A stretch of 38,756 nucleotides of DNA from Nitrospira sp. (GCA_016873525.1 VGXD01000001.1:1-38756), one strand, 5' to 3'; positions 7,844 to 15,459 are shown, counted from the first letter of the stretch. A program made the numbers and translations. Notes: generated from the sequence alone by a model not told the origin.

Positions 7844-8511
7844 GCGCGGTTGCTTATTGGGGCGTGTGGCTGATCGGCTCGCTGCTGGTCCGGCTGCTCT
7901 TTCGGTTTCGGACGGTCGGCGCAAGACATGTTCCCACACGCGGCGGGGTGCTGATCGCGGTCAACCATGCCAGCTACTTGGACATCCCGCTCGTCGGCTG
8001 CGGACTGCGTCGGCGAGCCTGGTATCTGGGCCGGCAGGATTTATTCGGCCCCCGCTGGGTCAAAGCGATCTGCCGCTGGCTGGGCTGGATTCCCATCCGG
8101 CTGAGCCGGCTGGACCGCGAAGGGTTCGGACAGGCGGTCAAGCTGATCAAGGACGGGCAGGCCGTGGTCATTTACCCGGAAGGGGGCAGGACGTTGGATG
8201 GGCGGTTGCGACCAGGAAAGCCGGGGATCGGCGTCATCGTCGAGCAAACCGGCTGCCCGGTCGTCCCGGCCTATATTGCCGGAGCCTACGAGGTATTGCC
8301 CGTGGATGCCGTCTGGGTACGTTTTCGTCCGGTGCGGGTGACGTTCGGAAAGCCGATCGACTTCACCTCGGACGCGCAGCGATTGACAGGAAAGGATTTT
8401 TATCGACACGTGAGCCGGACGGTCATGGAACGGATCGCCGAGCTGGGACAAGTATCCCCGCCGGTCGATCAGGCCGCCCGTTCGGCGGCCCGGCCTCTCA
8501 ACGCTGAGTGA
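7840..8511 (+). CDS. plsC: 1-acyl-sn-glycerol-3-phosphate acyltransferase
   Basis: Membrane-associated enzyme that acylates lysophosphatidate to phosphatidate in phospholipid synthesis. In 223 residues the family blocks are in order: an N-terminal hydrophobic segment (WGVWLIGSLLVRLLF), the catalytic NHASYLD (NHx4D) at residues 42-48, a WIPIRLSR region, and PEGGRT at 113-118 in place of the common PEGTR. VVPAYIAGAYEVLP follows. The GTG start overlaps the cmk stop by 4 nt (GTGA), indicating translational coupling. Substrate choice within the LPLAT superfamily cannot be settled from motifs alone, but 1-acyl-G3P acyltransferase is the usual member at this location. Confidence 0.88.
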   Translation: MSAVAYWGVWLIGSLLVRLLFRFRTVGARHVPTRGGVLIAVNHASYLDIPLVGCGLRRRAWYLGRQDLFGPRWVKAICRWLGWIPIRLSRLDREGFGQAVKLIKDGQAVVIYPEGGRTLDGRLRPGKPGIGVIVEQTGCPVVPAYIAGAYEVLPVDAVWVRFRPVRVTFGKPIDFTSDAQRLTGKDFYRHVSRTVMERIAELGQVSPPVDQAARSAARPLNAE

Positions 8512-8579
8512 GGCAAGGGCTTAGATAACCATCAGCACCCGACCGTGGTCGGAGAAGCAGAGGATTAGGAAGCACACGC

Positions 8580-10298
8580 ATGGACATGGCAACGAAGCAG
8601 ACAGGCGAGGATTTGGACCGGGGGGCGCTGGCCGCCTTGTACGAGGAAACCTTCCGGAACTTTGAGGAAGGCACGATCATCGAAGGACACGTCGTTGCCA
8701 TCGGCAAGGACAAGGTGGTCGTGGACATCGGCTATAAATCGGAAGGCATTATCCCCGCCGACCAATTCTCGAGCCAGGAACTCCAGGAAATCAAAGTCGG
8801 CGACAGCCTCAAGGTCTATATCGAGGACCGGGAGGACGCCGACGGCAACCTCGTCTTGTCGAAGGAAAAAGCCGACAAGATGAAGGTCTGGGAAGAATTG
8901 GAACAGGCCCACAAGGACGAGAAAGTCGTGGAGGGGCGCATCGTCTCCCGCATCAAGGGCGGCATGATGGTGGACATCGGCGTCAAGGCCTTTCTCCCCG
9001 GCTCCCAGATCGACATGCACCCGGTGCGCGACTTGGATGGCTTGGTCGGCAAGACCTTCCCGCTGAAGATCATCAAGATCAACCACCGGCGCGGCAACGT
9101 CGTCGTGTCCCGTCGCGTCCTGCTGGAAGAGAACCGCGACAAGAAGCGGCAGACGACCTTGTCCACGCTCAAGGAAGGACAGTTGATCCAGGGCATGGTC
9201 AAGAACCTCACCGAGTACGGCGCCTTCATCGACTTGGGCGGCATCGACGGGTTGCTGCACATCACCGACATGTCCTGGGGCCGCGTCGCCCACCCCTCCG
9301 AGCTGTTCGTGATCGGAGACAAGGTGGAAGTGATGGTCCTCAAGTACGATCGCGAGACCGGCCGGATTTCCCTCGGCCTCAAGCAGAAGGGCTCCGACCC
9401 CTGGAGCAACGTCGCGGCGCGGTACCCGATCGGCACCCGCGTGCGCGGGAAGGTCGTCAGCCTGACCGACTACGGCGCCTTTATCGAACTGGAGCCCGGC
9501 GTCGAAGGGCTGGTGCACGTCTCGGAAATGTCCTGGACCCACGAAGTGCGGCATCCCTCGCGTCTGGTGTCGGTGGGCGACCAAGTCGAAGCCGCCGTGC
9601 TGAACGTGGATCCCAACAGCCGGAAGATCTCCCTCGGCATGAAGCAGACCGCCCCCAATCCCTGGGACATGGTGGAAGCGAAGTATCCGGTCGGCACCCG
9701 CATCGAGGGCAAGGTCAAGAGTCTGACCGACTTCGGCGCCTTCGTCGGCCTGGATGAAGGCATCGACGGGCTGATTCACATCTCCGACATGTCGTGGACC
9801 AAGCACATCAAGCATCCCTCCGAACTCTTCAAAAAGGGGCAGAAGGTGGAGGCGGCGGTCCTGCGGATCGACAAGGAAAAGGAGCGGCTCTCGCTCGGCT
9901 ACAAACAGTTGACGCGCGATCCCTGGGAAGATGAGATTCCCCAGCGGTACCGGGTGGGAACCACCGCGATCGGGAAGGTGTCCAAGCTCACCGACTTCGG
10001 CGTGTTCGTGGAACTCGAAGGCGGCGTGGAAGGCTTGATCCACATCAGCGAGAGCGGGCTCGACCAGCAGACGCGCCTGGAGGACAAATTCAAGCTCCAG
10101 GATGAAGTCTCGGCCAAGATCATCAAGGTGGATCGGGACGAGCGCAAGATCGCGCTGAGCCTCAGGGAACACGTGCTGGATTCCGAGCGCAAACAGGTGG
10201 ACGAGTACCACTCCACCCAGGGCGCGCTGGATCAGACGCTGGGCCGCGCGGCCAAAAAGACCAAGCGGCGCAATGACGCCGATCAGGAGAACGCCTGA
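8580..10298 (+). CDS. rpsA: 30S ribosomal protein S1
   Basis: RNA-binding ribosomal protein that helps mRNAs with structured or weak initiation regions load on the 30S subunit. The 572 residues contain six S1 (OB-fold) repeats, starting at about residues 21, 105, 190, 276, 362 and 449. The last four share the strongly conserved GAF(I/V)-L..G..GL.H.S.MSW pattern and the GxxVEA.VL..D spacing. A GGATTAGGA ribosome site lies about 9 nt before the ATG; a second in-frame ATG is at 8586. Length and repeat number match full-length bacterial S1. It follows plsC by 68 nt. Confidence 0.96.
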   Translation: MDMATKQTGEDLDRGALAALYEETFRNFEEGTIIEGHVVAIGKDKVVVDIGYKSEGIIPADQFSSQELQEIKVGDSLKVYIEDREDADGNLVLSKEKADKMKVWEELEQAHKDEKVVEGRIVSRIKGGMMVDIGVKAFLPGSQIDMHPVRDLDGLVGKTFPLKIIKINHRRGNVVVSRRVLLEENRDKKRQTTLSTLKEGQLIQGMVKNLTEYGAFIDLGGIDGLLHITDMSWGRVAHPSELFVIGDKVEVMVLKYDRETGRISLGLKQKGSDPWSNVAARYPIGTRVRGKVVSLTDYGAFIELEPGVEGLVHVSEMSWTHEVRHPSRLVSVGDQVEAAVLNVDPNSRKISLGMKQTAPNPWDMVEAKYPVGTRIEGKVKSLTDFGAFVGLDEGIDGLIHISDMSWTKHIKHPSELFKKGQKVEAAVLRIDKEKERLSLGYKQLTRDPWEDEIPQRYRVGTTAIGKVSKLTDFGVFVELEGGVEGLIHISESGLDQQTRLEDKFKLQDEVSAKIIKVDRDERKIALSLREHVLDSERKQVDEYHSTQGALDQTLGRAAKKTKRRNDADQENA

Positions 10299-10332
10299 GG
10301 GATGAGGACCTCCGTCAAGAAAGCGTCCCCGC

Positions 10333-11232
10333 ATGACTGAACAGGCTGCGTCACCGGCGCCGCGACGTTGGAAACCCTGGAGGATGCTATTGTGGACCCT
10401 CCTCGCCGGGTTTCTGCTCGTGGTGCTGGCCAACGTCTTCTCGCCCGACCTGGATCTGTCCGGGGAGGATCGCGTCGCCCTGGTCCGGGTCGAAGGGGTG
10501 ATCCTGGATTCCCAACAGACGGTGGACGAGTTGAAAAAGTTCGGCGAGAGCCCCTCGGTGAAAGCCATCGTCTTGCGCATCGACAGCCCCGGCGGCGGCG
10601 TCGTGCCGTCGCAGGAAATCCACGATGCGGTGGCGCGCGTCCGCAACACGAACAACAAGGCGGTCGTCGCATCCATGGGAACCGTGGCCGCGTCGGGCGG
10701 CTACTACATTGCCGTGGCCACGGACCGCATCCTCGCCAATCCCGGCACCCTCACCGGGAGCATCGGCGTCATCATGGAACTGGCCAATCTGGAAGGGCTC
10801 CTCAAGAAAATCGGGGTGGAGAGCGTGGTGGTCAAGAGCGGACGCCACAAGGACATCGGCTCCCCCTTCCGGAAAATGAACGCGGACGACCGACGCATCC
10901 TCCAGACCGTGATGGACGACGTGCACGGCCAGTTCATCGAGGCGGTGGCGGAAGGACGTTCGCTCGATGTGGGGGACGTACGGGCGCTGGCCGACGGACG
11001 CATTTTCACCGGACGTCAGGCTAAGGAAGCCAAGTTGGTGGACGAATTGGGCACTTTGGAGGATGCCATCAAGCTGGCGGCGGAGATGGCGGGGATCGAG
11101 GGAGAGCCCAAAGTCGTGGAGCCGAGGAGACGGTTCTCGATCCGCGAATTCCTCGAGAGCCGCCTGGGCGGCGCGCTCCCCCGGCTGGATTTTCACACCG
11201 GGGTCAGTTTGAAGTATCTGATGGCGTTCTGA
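10333..11232 (+). CDS. sppA: Signal peptide peptidase SppA, short (36K) type
   Basis: Membrane-anchored serine protease of the ClpP/crotonase fold that degrades cleaved signal peptides. The 299 residues match the short single-domain form. There is one N-terminal membrane segment (about 18-36). The oxyanion region RIDSPGGGV lies at 82-90 and the nucleophile S121 in TVAASGGYY. The general base is predicted as K173 in SGRHKDIGSP, by analogy with Bacillus-type SppA. TGSIGVIME, DGRIFTGRQAK and the C-terminal region are also typical. It lies 34 nt after rpsA on the same strand, probably cotranscribed. Confidence 0.92.
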   Translation: MTEQAASPAPRRWKPWRMLLWTLLAGFLLVVLANVFSPDLDLSGEDRVALVRVEGVILDSQQTVDELKKFGESPSVKAIVLRIDSPGGGVVPSQEIHDAVARVRNTNNKAVVASMGTVAASGGYYIAVATDRILANPGTLTGSIGVIMELANLEGLLKKIGVESVVVKSGRHKDIGSPFRKMNADDRRILQTVMDDVHGQFIEAVAEGRSLDVGDVRALADGRIFTGRQAKEAKLVDELGTLEDAIKLAAEMAGIEGEPKVVEPRRRFSIREFLESRLGGALPRLDFHTGVSLKYLMAF

Positions 11233-11242
11233 ACGAGGAGCA

Positions 11243-11313
11243 CTCAGCCCTTAGCGCTCAGCAAACTGGCGGATGCGGTCTCCGAACTGGAAGCTGACCG
11301 CTGACCGCTGACG
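11243..11313. repeat. Inverted arms of 7-bp iterations, GCTGANN core (element C)
   Basis: The left arm (11243-11263) is three units CTCAGCC, CTTAGCG, CTCAGCA. The right arm (11293-11313) is three units GCTGACC, GCTGACC, GCTGACG. On the opposite strand the left arm reads as GCTGAG/GCTAAG units, so both arms share the GCTGA core of element A. The element fills most of the sppA-HU gap and ends about 20 nt before the HU start codon, just ahead of its ribosome site. Confidence 0.75.
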
Positions 11314-11334
11314 GTCCAAAGAGGAGGCGGAGGC

Positions 11335-11613
11335 ATGACGAAAGCACAGATCATTGAGCGGGTTGCGCAGGAAGTGACGACGCTCACCAAGCGGCAGGCC
11401 GAAGTCGTGGTCAACACGATTTTCAACAGCGTCCGCAATTCCCTTCAGAAGGGGGACAAGACCGAGATTCGCGGATTCGGCAGCTTCCGCCTGCGGGCCC
11501 GCCGCATGAAGGAGGGGCGCAATCCCAAAACCGGCGCCACGGTCTCCGTGCCGGCCAAAAAAGTCCCGTTCTTCAAGGCCGGCAAGGAACTGAAGGATCT
11601 CCTGAACAAGTAA
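11335..11613 (+). CDS. HU/IHF-family DNA-bending protein
   Basis: Small nucleoid-associated protein of 92 residues that binds and bends DNA as a dimer. It begins MTKAQIIERVAQE, has the GFGSFRLRARRMKEGRNPKTG DNA-arm region with the intercalating proline in NPKTG, and ends FFKAGKELKDLLNK, all typical of the family. Position next to rpsA and the E.RG FGSF.LR style favour an integration-host-factor beta-like subunit, but HU cannot be excluded, so no symbol is given. A GAGGAGGCGGAGG stretch forms a strong ribosome site just before the ATG. Repeat element C lies immediately upstream. Confidence 0.92.
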   Translation: MTKAQIIERVAQEVTTLTKRQAEVVVNTIFNSVRNSLQKGDKTEIRGFGSFRLRARRMKEGRNPKTGATVSVPAKKVPFFKAGKELKDLLNK

Positions 11614-11634
11614 ACACGGCGGCTGGAAAGGTTC

Positions 11635-12639
11635 ATGGGCATGGCTGATTCAAACGGATCGACTGCGCAATCCGACATCGTCTGGACGGCGGACGCGCTC
11701 CAACGGATGGAGCGGGCGCCGATATTTTTGCGCGGCATGGTCAAACGCCTGGCCGAAAAAAAGGCCCGGGAGTTCGGCTATCCCGAGATCACCGGAGAAA
11801 TTCTCGACCGGTTCAAGGGCCAGATGATGGGCCGCATGGGCGGCGAGGAGGGGATGGCCGCCGCCGCCGATCAGATGGCGCAGGGCAAGCTGCCCTGGAC
11901 CGCGGCGGCGCGGGAGCGGCTCCAGGCGGTCCCCGAGTTCATGCGTTCCATGACCCAACAGATCGCCGAAGAACTGGCGAAGGAGGGCGGCCACCTCGAG
12001 GTCAACGTCGAATTGTTCGAGCGGGTGGAAGCGCTGGGCGACATCCAGGAACAGGCCGGACCGCCGATGGATTGGAGCGAGGGGGCCAAGGCCAGGCTCC
12101 AAGAGAAGATCCGGCAGTCGCCCCCCATCGCCATGGACTTCGTCACCGACATGCTGACGCGGGATACCGAAGACCTGGCCCGCGAGAAGGGTCTCACCCG
12201 GATCGACGAGGCTGCGCTCGACCTTCTTTGGGACGCCCCGCAAGCCAAGGTCTCCTGGACCGATGAGGCCTGGAAGCGCCTGCACACCTCGCCGGACTTC
12301 GTGCGGAGCGGCATCCGGAAAGCGGCCGAGCGGCGGGCGCGGAAACTGGGGCTGCGCGAGATCGACTCCGACCACCTCACGACGTTCCGCAACGAAGCGA
12401 TGATGAAGGCCGTCAAGCGCATTCGGAGCTTCGGCTACAAGGAGCTGACCTTCGACGCCTTCGAGACCGCCCTACAGAAGACCAAGCGCCTCAAGGGAAA
12501 CGATCAGGCCGAGAAGCGCCTGGAAGAAATCCGGGAACACTTTAAGGCCCCGGAGACCAAAAAACCGGAAGGCGGCACGCTGGGGGCGGAGCTGATGGAT
12601 CGTTTCAGGAAATACCTGAAAGGCGAAGGCTCCCTCTAG
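11635..12639 (+). CDS. Tandem PCP_red-like repeat protein
   Basis: A 334-residue soluble, helical protein made of four tandem copies of a motif W-(T/S)-x2-A-x2-(R/K)-L-x3-P-x-F-(V/M)-R followed by a helix with AE..AR..G and an acidic-hydrophobic end. The units begin near residues 15 (VWTADALQRM), 82 (LPWTAAARERL), about 144 (MDWSEGAKARL) and about 203 (VSWTDEAWKRL). This resembles the short C-terminal domain of light-independent protochlorophyllide reductase subunit B (Pfam PCP_red), where one copy contributes to substrate binding. No catalytic subunit or iron-sulphur cysteines are present, and no bacteriochlorophyll genes are nearby. Function is unknown; binding of a tetrapyrrole is a guess. 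It follows the HU gene by 21 nt. Confidence 0.75.
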   Translation: MGMADSNGSTAQSDIVWTADALQRMERAPIFLRGMVKRLAEKKAREFGYPEITGEILDRFKGQMMGRMGGEEGMAAAADQMAQGKLPWTAAARERLQAVPEFMRSMTQQIAEELAKEGGHLEVNVELFERVEALGDIQEQAGPPMDWSEGAKARLQEKIRQSPPIAMDFVTDMLTRDTEDLAREKGLTRIDEAALDLLWDAPQAKVSWTDEAWKRLHTSPDFVRSGIRKAAERRARKLGLREIDSDHLTTFRNEAMMKAVKRIRSFGYKELTFDAFETALQKTKRLKGNDQAEKRLEEIREHFKAPETKKPEGGTLGAELMDRFRKYLKGEGSL

Positions 12640-12680
12640 GCTGACGCCGACCACGCGGACCGCGTGTCGCCGGAGTCCCG

Positions 12681-13343
12681 ATGAAAACCTCCTGCCTGCT
12701 CCTCGCGATCGTTCTGCTGACCGGCTGTGCCACTGCCTTGAAGCGGGAAGGCCGCTGTCTGGCCAGCTTGACCCCCGACTATCTTCACGCCCAAGAAGAA
12801 CTAGCCTCCCTGGAAGCGTCCTGGCACAGGGCGATGGACCGGCGCGATGCGGCCCTCAACGCCGTTCCCCCCCGCCCCCCATCCAACGCCGTCATCCCAT
12901 CCTCGATGTCGGCTCTTCCGTTGCCGGCCGCGACCTCGGAAGAGGGCCGAGGGGGGACGCGGCCAAGCCGGCGCCTTTGGGCCGTTCGTCAGGCTCCTCA
13001 GGCTCCTGTGGAGCAGGCCCATCCTGACACGTCCACAAGCGAAGCCTACGCAAAGCTTGCCGAAGCCAAGGCCCGTCACAAACCGATGGTGTTCTGGTAT
13101 GACAAGGTGTACGAGCGGGTGCGAACCCGCATGGATGAAGAAGAGATTCTCTCCGAAGTCCGCATGGTGCTGCTCCCGGGACCCGGCGTGGTGTTCTACC
13201 CGCTGATTCGCTGGAACATCCACTCCGTGTTCTGGGACGGCGCAGACCCGGACGCCGAATCAGACCCCGTGACCCATTATTGCGCGGACCGCCTCGCTCA
13301 CGTCGCAGCCGCACCGGACGACACATCCCGCCACATGGAGTAG
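12681..13343 (+). CDS. Putative lipoprotein of unknown function
   Basis: 220 residues with a clear lipoprotein signal: MKTS, a hydrophobic stretch, and lipobox LTGC with the lipidated cysteine at residue 16. The mature part has an acidic helical start (AQEELASLEASWHRAMDRRDAAL), a low-complexity proline/alanine linker at about 60-115, and a C-terminal domain with FWYDKVYERVRTRMDEEEIL, then a hydrophobic GPGVVFYPLIRWNIHSVFW. I do not recognise a family. The linker has the base composition of the genome, so recent insertion is not indicated. It follows the PCP_red-like gene by 41 nt, possibly in the same transcript. Confidence 0.65.
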   Translation: MKTSCLLLAIVLLTGCATALKREGRCLASLTPDYLHAQEELASLEASWHRAMDRRDAALNAVPPRPPSNAVIPSSMSALPLPAATSEEGRGGTRPSRRLWAVRQAPQAPVEQAHPDTSTSEAYAKLAEAKARHKPMVFWYDKVYERVRTRMDEEEILSEVRMVLLPGPGVVFYPLIRWNIHSVFWDGADPDAESDPVTHYCADRLAHVAAAPDDTSRHME

Positions 13344-13411
13344 ACCGCAAGACCGGAGTGGAGACCCAACCGACGGAGAGGACTTGCTCGGGAGGAAACG
13401 TCCGTCATGAA

Positions 13412-13495
13412 AAACGGTGGAGGGACGTCTCTACAGGAGGATGAGAGACGTCAGTTACTTCGGGGCACAACCAAAGTACGCAACCTCCACCGTTT
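13412..13495. ncRNA. Candidate structured RNA, three-way junction
   Basis: A nested fold with perfect stems. P1 pairs AAACGGTGGAGG (13412-13423) with CCTCCACCGTTT (13484-13495), 12 bp. P2 pairs GACGTCTCT (13424-13432) with AGAGACGTC (13444-13452), 9 bp, directly stacked on P1, with the 11-nt loop ACAGGAGGATG. P3 pairs TACTT (13456-13460) with AAGTA (13474-13478). On the + strand the P2 loop exposes an AGGAGG followed by ATG. On the minus strand P1 is followed by TTTTT. It lies between two convergent genes, so it could be a 3'-end structure, an independent RNA or a mobile hairpin element. Strand is not decided. Confidence 0.45.
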
Positions 13496-13510
13496 CAATG
13501 AACCATGGGG

Positions 13511-13533
13511 CCGGGCCTCTTTGCAAGGCCCGG
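13511..13533. terminator. GC-rich hairpin downstream of the structured RNA
   Basis: CCGGGCCT (13511-13518) and AGGCCCGG (13526-13533) form a perfect 8-bp stem with a 7-nt loop. No T-run follows on either strand, so intrinsic termination is uncertain. It lies in the 285-bp gap between convergent genes, 15 nt after the junction-type RNA candidate. Confidence 0.3.
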
Positions 13534-13616
13534 TTGGGGAGACTTTGGCGACGGGGTCAGGACCAGGCCGTTCCTTGCCCTCGGCGCACGCGGCGCCTGG
13601 CGCAAGAAACAGGGAA

Positions 13617-13642
13617 CTGCGGCGCGCCTCAACGCGCCGCAG
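13617..13642 (-). terminator. Hairpin over the stop codon of the minus-strand gene
   Basis: CTGCGGCGCG and CGCGCCGCAG form a perfect 10-bp stem with a CCTCAA loop that contains the stop codon of the gene at 13629-13949 (TGA on the minus strand). The minus strand after the stem is only moderately T-rich (CCCTGTTTCTTG). It is probably a 3'-end structure or terminator. Confidence 0.4.
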
Positions 13643-13949
13643 TCGGTTTGGGCCAAAACTTGTGTCGGATTTGCGGCAGCTGGACGTTTTCAAAATTCGG
13701 GATGTCGTAGAGACATCGATCGATGGTCTCGACTTCTTCCGGCGTCAATTCCAGGACCACGGGCTTTTTCCAAAACTGATCCAGCGCGAAGTAATCGCCG
13801 GTTGTCGGTTTTTCGGCGAGCAGCGCTTGCATCTTTTTGAACCCCTCGGTGTCTACTCCGGAAACCCGCCCCTTGTTCTTGTCGATGCACCACTTGAGCA
13901 CTTCCGCAACCCCGTACATGGTCAATTCGATCTTTTCTTTCCCTGCCAT
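13629..13949 (-). CDS. Small conserved-looking cytoplasmic protein, unknown
   Basis: 106 residues starting MAGKEKIELTMYGVAEVLKWCIDKNKG. No signal peptide or membrane segment is present. The protein is charged, with predicted helix-strand alternation and a C-terminal stretch LTPEEVETIDRCLYDIPNFE. The reading frame continues upstream to 14036, but the start at 13949 has an excellent AGGAGG ribosome site 6 nt away (CAGGAGGATCCAATG on the minus strand), whereas the upstream part is arginine-rich and unlikely to be translated. I do not recognise the family. It is convergent with the lipoprotein gene and divergent from the FG-GAP lipoprotein gene. Confidence 0.7.
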   Translation of the reverse strand: MAGKEKIELTMYGVAEVLKWCIDKNKGRVSGVDTEGFKKMQALLAEKPTTGDYFALDQFWKKPVVLELTPEEVETIDRCLYDIPNFENVQLPQIRHKFWPKPTAAR

Positions 13950-14089
13950 TGGATCCTCCTGACGTTGGGCCTGTATTCTACAGCAGTTGCCCGGCGTTCT
14001 TCTAGAGGGAACCTGACGCATTCTTCGCCACGCCATCTTCCGGCCTGTTCCGGATCAGAACCGGAGGGTTTGACCGACCGGACCTGTGG

Positions 14090-14118
14090 TTGCGAAGCCG
14101 GCCAGGCCTTTGTATACT
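14090..14118 (+). promoter_or_regulatory. Sigma-70-type promoter for the FG-GAP lipoprotein
   Basis: TTGCGA at 14090-14095 and TATACT at 14113-14118 have a 17-bp spacer. Transcription would start near 14125, which excludes the in-frame ATG at 14090 as the translation start and supports the one at 14180. Confidence 0.55.
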
Positions 14119-14179
14119 CTTCGACACAAGACAACCTCTTCGAGTCCCTCGCACAGAGGCCTCGGCCCATGACCTCCTG

Positions 14180-15379
14180 ATGCACGACCTTCTCACCATA
14201 CCTGTGACCCGTGCCGGAACCCTGGCCCTCCGATTCCTCGTGGCGGCAGCCCTGACTGTGGCAGGAGGGTGCATCTCCAAAGATGCCTACGTCCCGCCGG
14301 ACCTTTTCTATCTCTTTGCCAGCTACCAGGTGGGCAAGAACCCGACCGCCGTCGCAACCGCGGACTTTAACCAAGACGGCTCCACCGATCTGGTGACGAC
14401 CAACATCGGAAATAGTTCGCTGTCGGTGCTCTTTGGAAACGGGGACGGCACGTTCAAGGAGCAGGTCCAGATCGATGCGGCCAGGGAACCCCGCGCCCTG
14501 GCCCTCGACGACTACAATGGGGACGGCCGCATGGACTTGGCCGTGGCCTGCTCCGGCAGCGATCAAGTCGCCATTTTCTTCGGCCTTGCGAACGGGACCT
14601 TCGGCGTGGGACAGCGGTATGCCGTACACAAAATTCCGGTCTCCATTGCCAGCGGCGACTTCAACGGGGATCGCAAGCCGGACTTGGCCGTCGCGCTCCG
14701 TAACGACAAAGTCAAAATCCTCCTGGGGAACGGCGATGGGTCCTTCACGGAAGGGGCGCTGTACGAATACGGCGACACCCCAACCTCGATCGCGGTGGCC
14801 GACTTGAATCAAGACGGCAGGCCGGACCTCGCGGTGGCCAACGGAGGCCCCATGAGCAGCGCCGTTTCGATCTGGCTTGGAAACGGAGACGGCACCTTCC
14901 GCACCCCGACGGATTATCGAACCGGCAAACGGCCCTTGGTCGTGACCTTCGCCGACTTCAACAACGACCAGCGGACCGATCTCTTGGTCATGAACGGCGA
15001 GATGGATACGTTCACCACCTTTCTGGGAAACGGCGACGGAACCTTCCAAGAGGGCAAAGAATCCGGGGCCGATGCAGGTCCGGTGTACGGGCTGGCGAAA
15101 GACTTTAACGACGACCGTTGGGCGGACGTGGCGATCGCCAACGTCCAGTCCGGCAACCTGTCCATCCTCTTCGGACGAGGAGACGGCACGTTCCAATACC
15201 CGCCCATGAACTACAAGACGAAGGGCGGCCCCTTTGCGATCGCCACCCTCGGATTCACGGCCAAGCAGGAGGGAGAGCCAGGATTGGCCATCGTCAACAA
15301 CGGCGCCGGCAGCGTGTCCATTTTCCTCCACCGTGGGCTGAAGGGGCACAGCCGGGCCCCAACGCCGGCACCTTCGTAA
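14180..15379 (+). CDS. FG-GAP/VCBS-repeat lipoprotein, seven-repeat propeller
   Basis: A 399-residue exported protein. The N-terminus is a signal sequence (ALRFLVAAALTVAGGC) with a lipobox-like site at C31. The rest is seven repeats of the form ADFNxDGxxDLxVxN...SxLxGNGDGTF, each about 50 residues. Each has a calcium-binding-type DxNxDGxxD loop; the third, fifth and sixth have variants (FNGDRKPD, FNNDQRTD, FNDDRWAD), and the seventh is degenerate. Seven FG-GAP repeats fit a closed seven-bladed beta-propeller like that of integrin alpha chains. Such proteins are usually cell-surface binding or structural proteins; the ligand is unknown. Start 14180 is chosen because a promoter overlaps the longer frame. 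Confidence 0.85.
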   Translation: MHDLLTIPVTRAGTLALRFLVAAALTVAGGCISKDAYVPPDLFYLFASYQVGKNPTAVATADFNQDGSTDLVTTNIGNSSLSVLFGNGDGTFKEQVQIDAAREPRALALDDYNGDGRMDLAVACSGSDQVAIFFGLANGTFGVGQRYAVHKIPVSIASGDFNGDRKPDLAVALRNDKVKILLGNGDGSFTEGALYEYGDTPTSIAVADLNQDGRPDLAVANGGPMSSAVSIWLGNGDGTFRTPTDYRTGKRPLVVTFADFNNDQRTDLLVMNGEMDTFTTFLGNGDGTFQEGKESGADAGPVYGLAKDFNDDRWADVAIANVQSGNLSILFGRGDGTFQYPPMNYKTKGGPFAIATLGFTAKQEGEPGLAIVNNGAGSVSIFLHRGLKGHSRAPTPAPS

Positions 15380-15459
15380 GCGCGTCCCTCCTCGTCGAAG
15401 CCGCACTCGCGGTTCAGCCTCGTGCCGCAGACTGTCGCTGCGCCGTTCCTCGCTCTTCC

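Noticed and set aside
8565..10676. 703-codon open frame on the minus strand opposite rpsA and sppA
   Set aside because: The opposite strand encodes unmistakable S1 repeats; this frame is a GC-rich shadow.
13412..13495. Retron or integron attC interpretation of the structured RNA
   Set aside because: No reverse transcriptase or integrase is nearby, and the core sequences expected for attC sites are absent.
13441..13710. Possible small protein starting at the ATG in the P2 loop (AGGAGG-ATG)
   Set aside because: The ribosome site abuts the ATG with no spacer and the translation is arginine-rich and shadow-like.
13407..14180. 257-codon + strand frame across the minus-strand small gene
   Set aside because: It reads through the structured RNA and antisense to a gene with a strong ribosome site; no protein-like domains.
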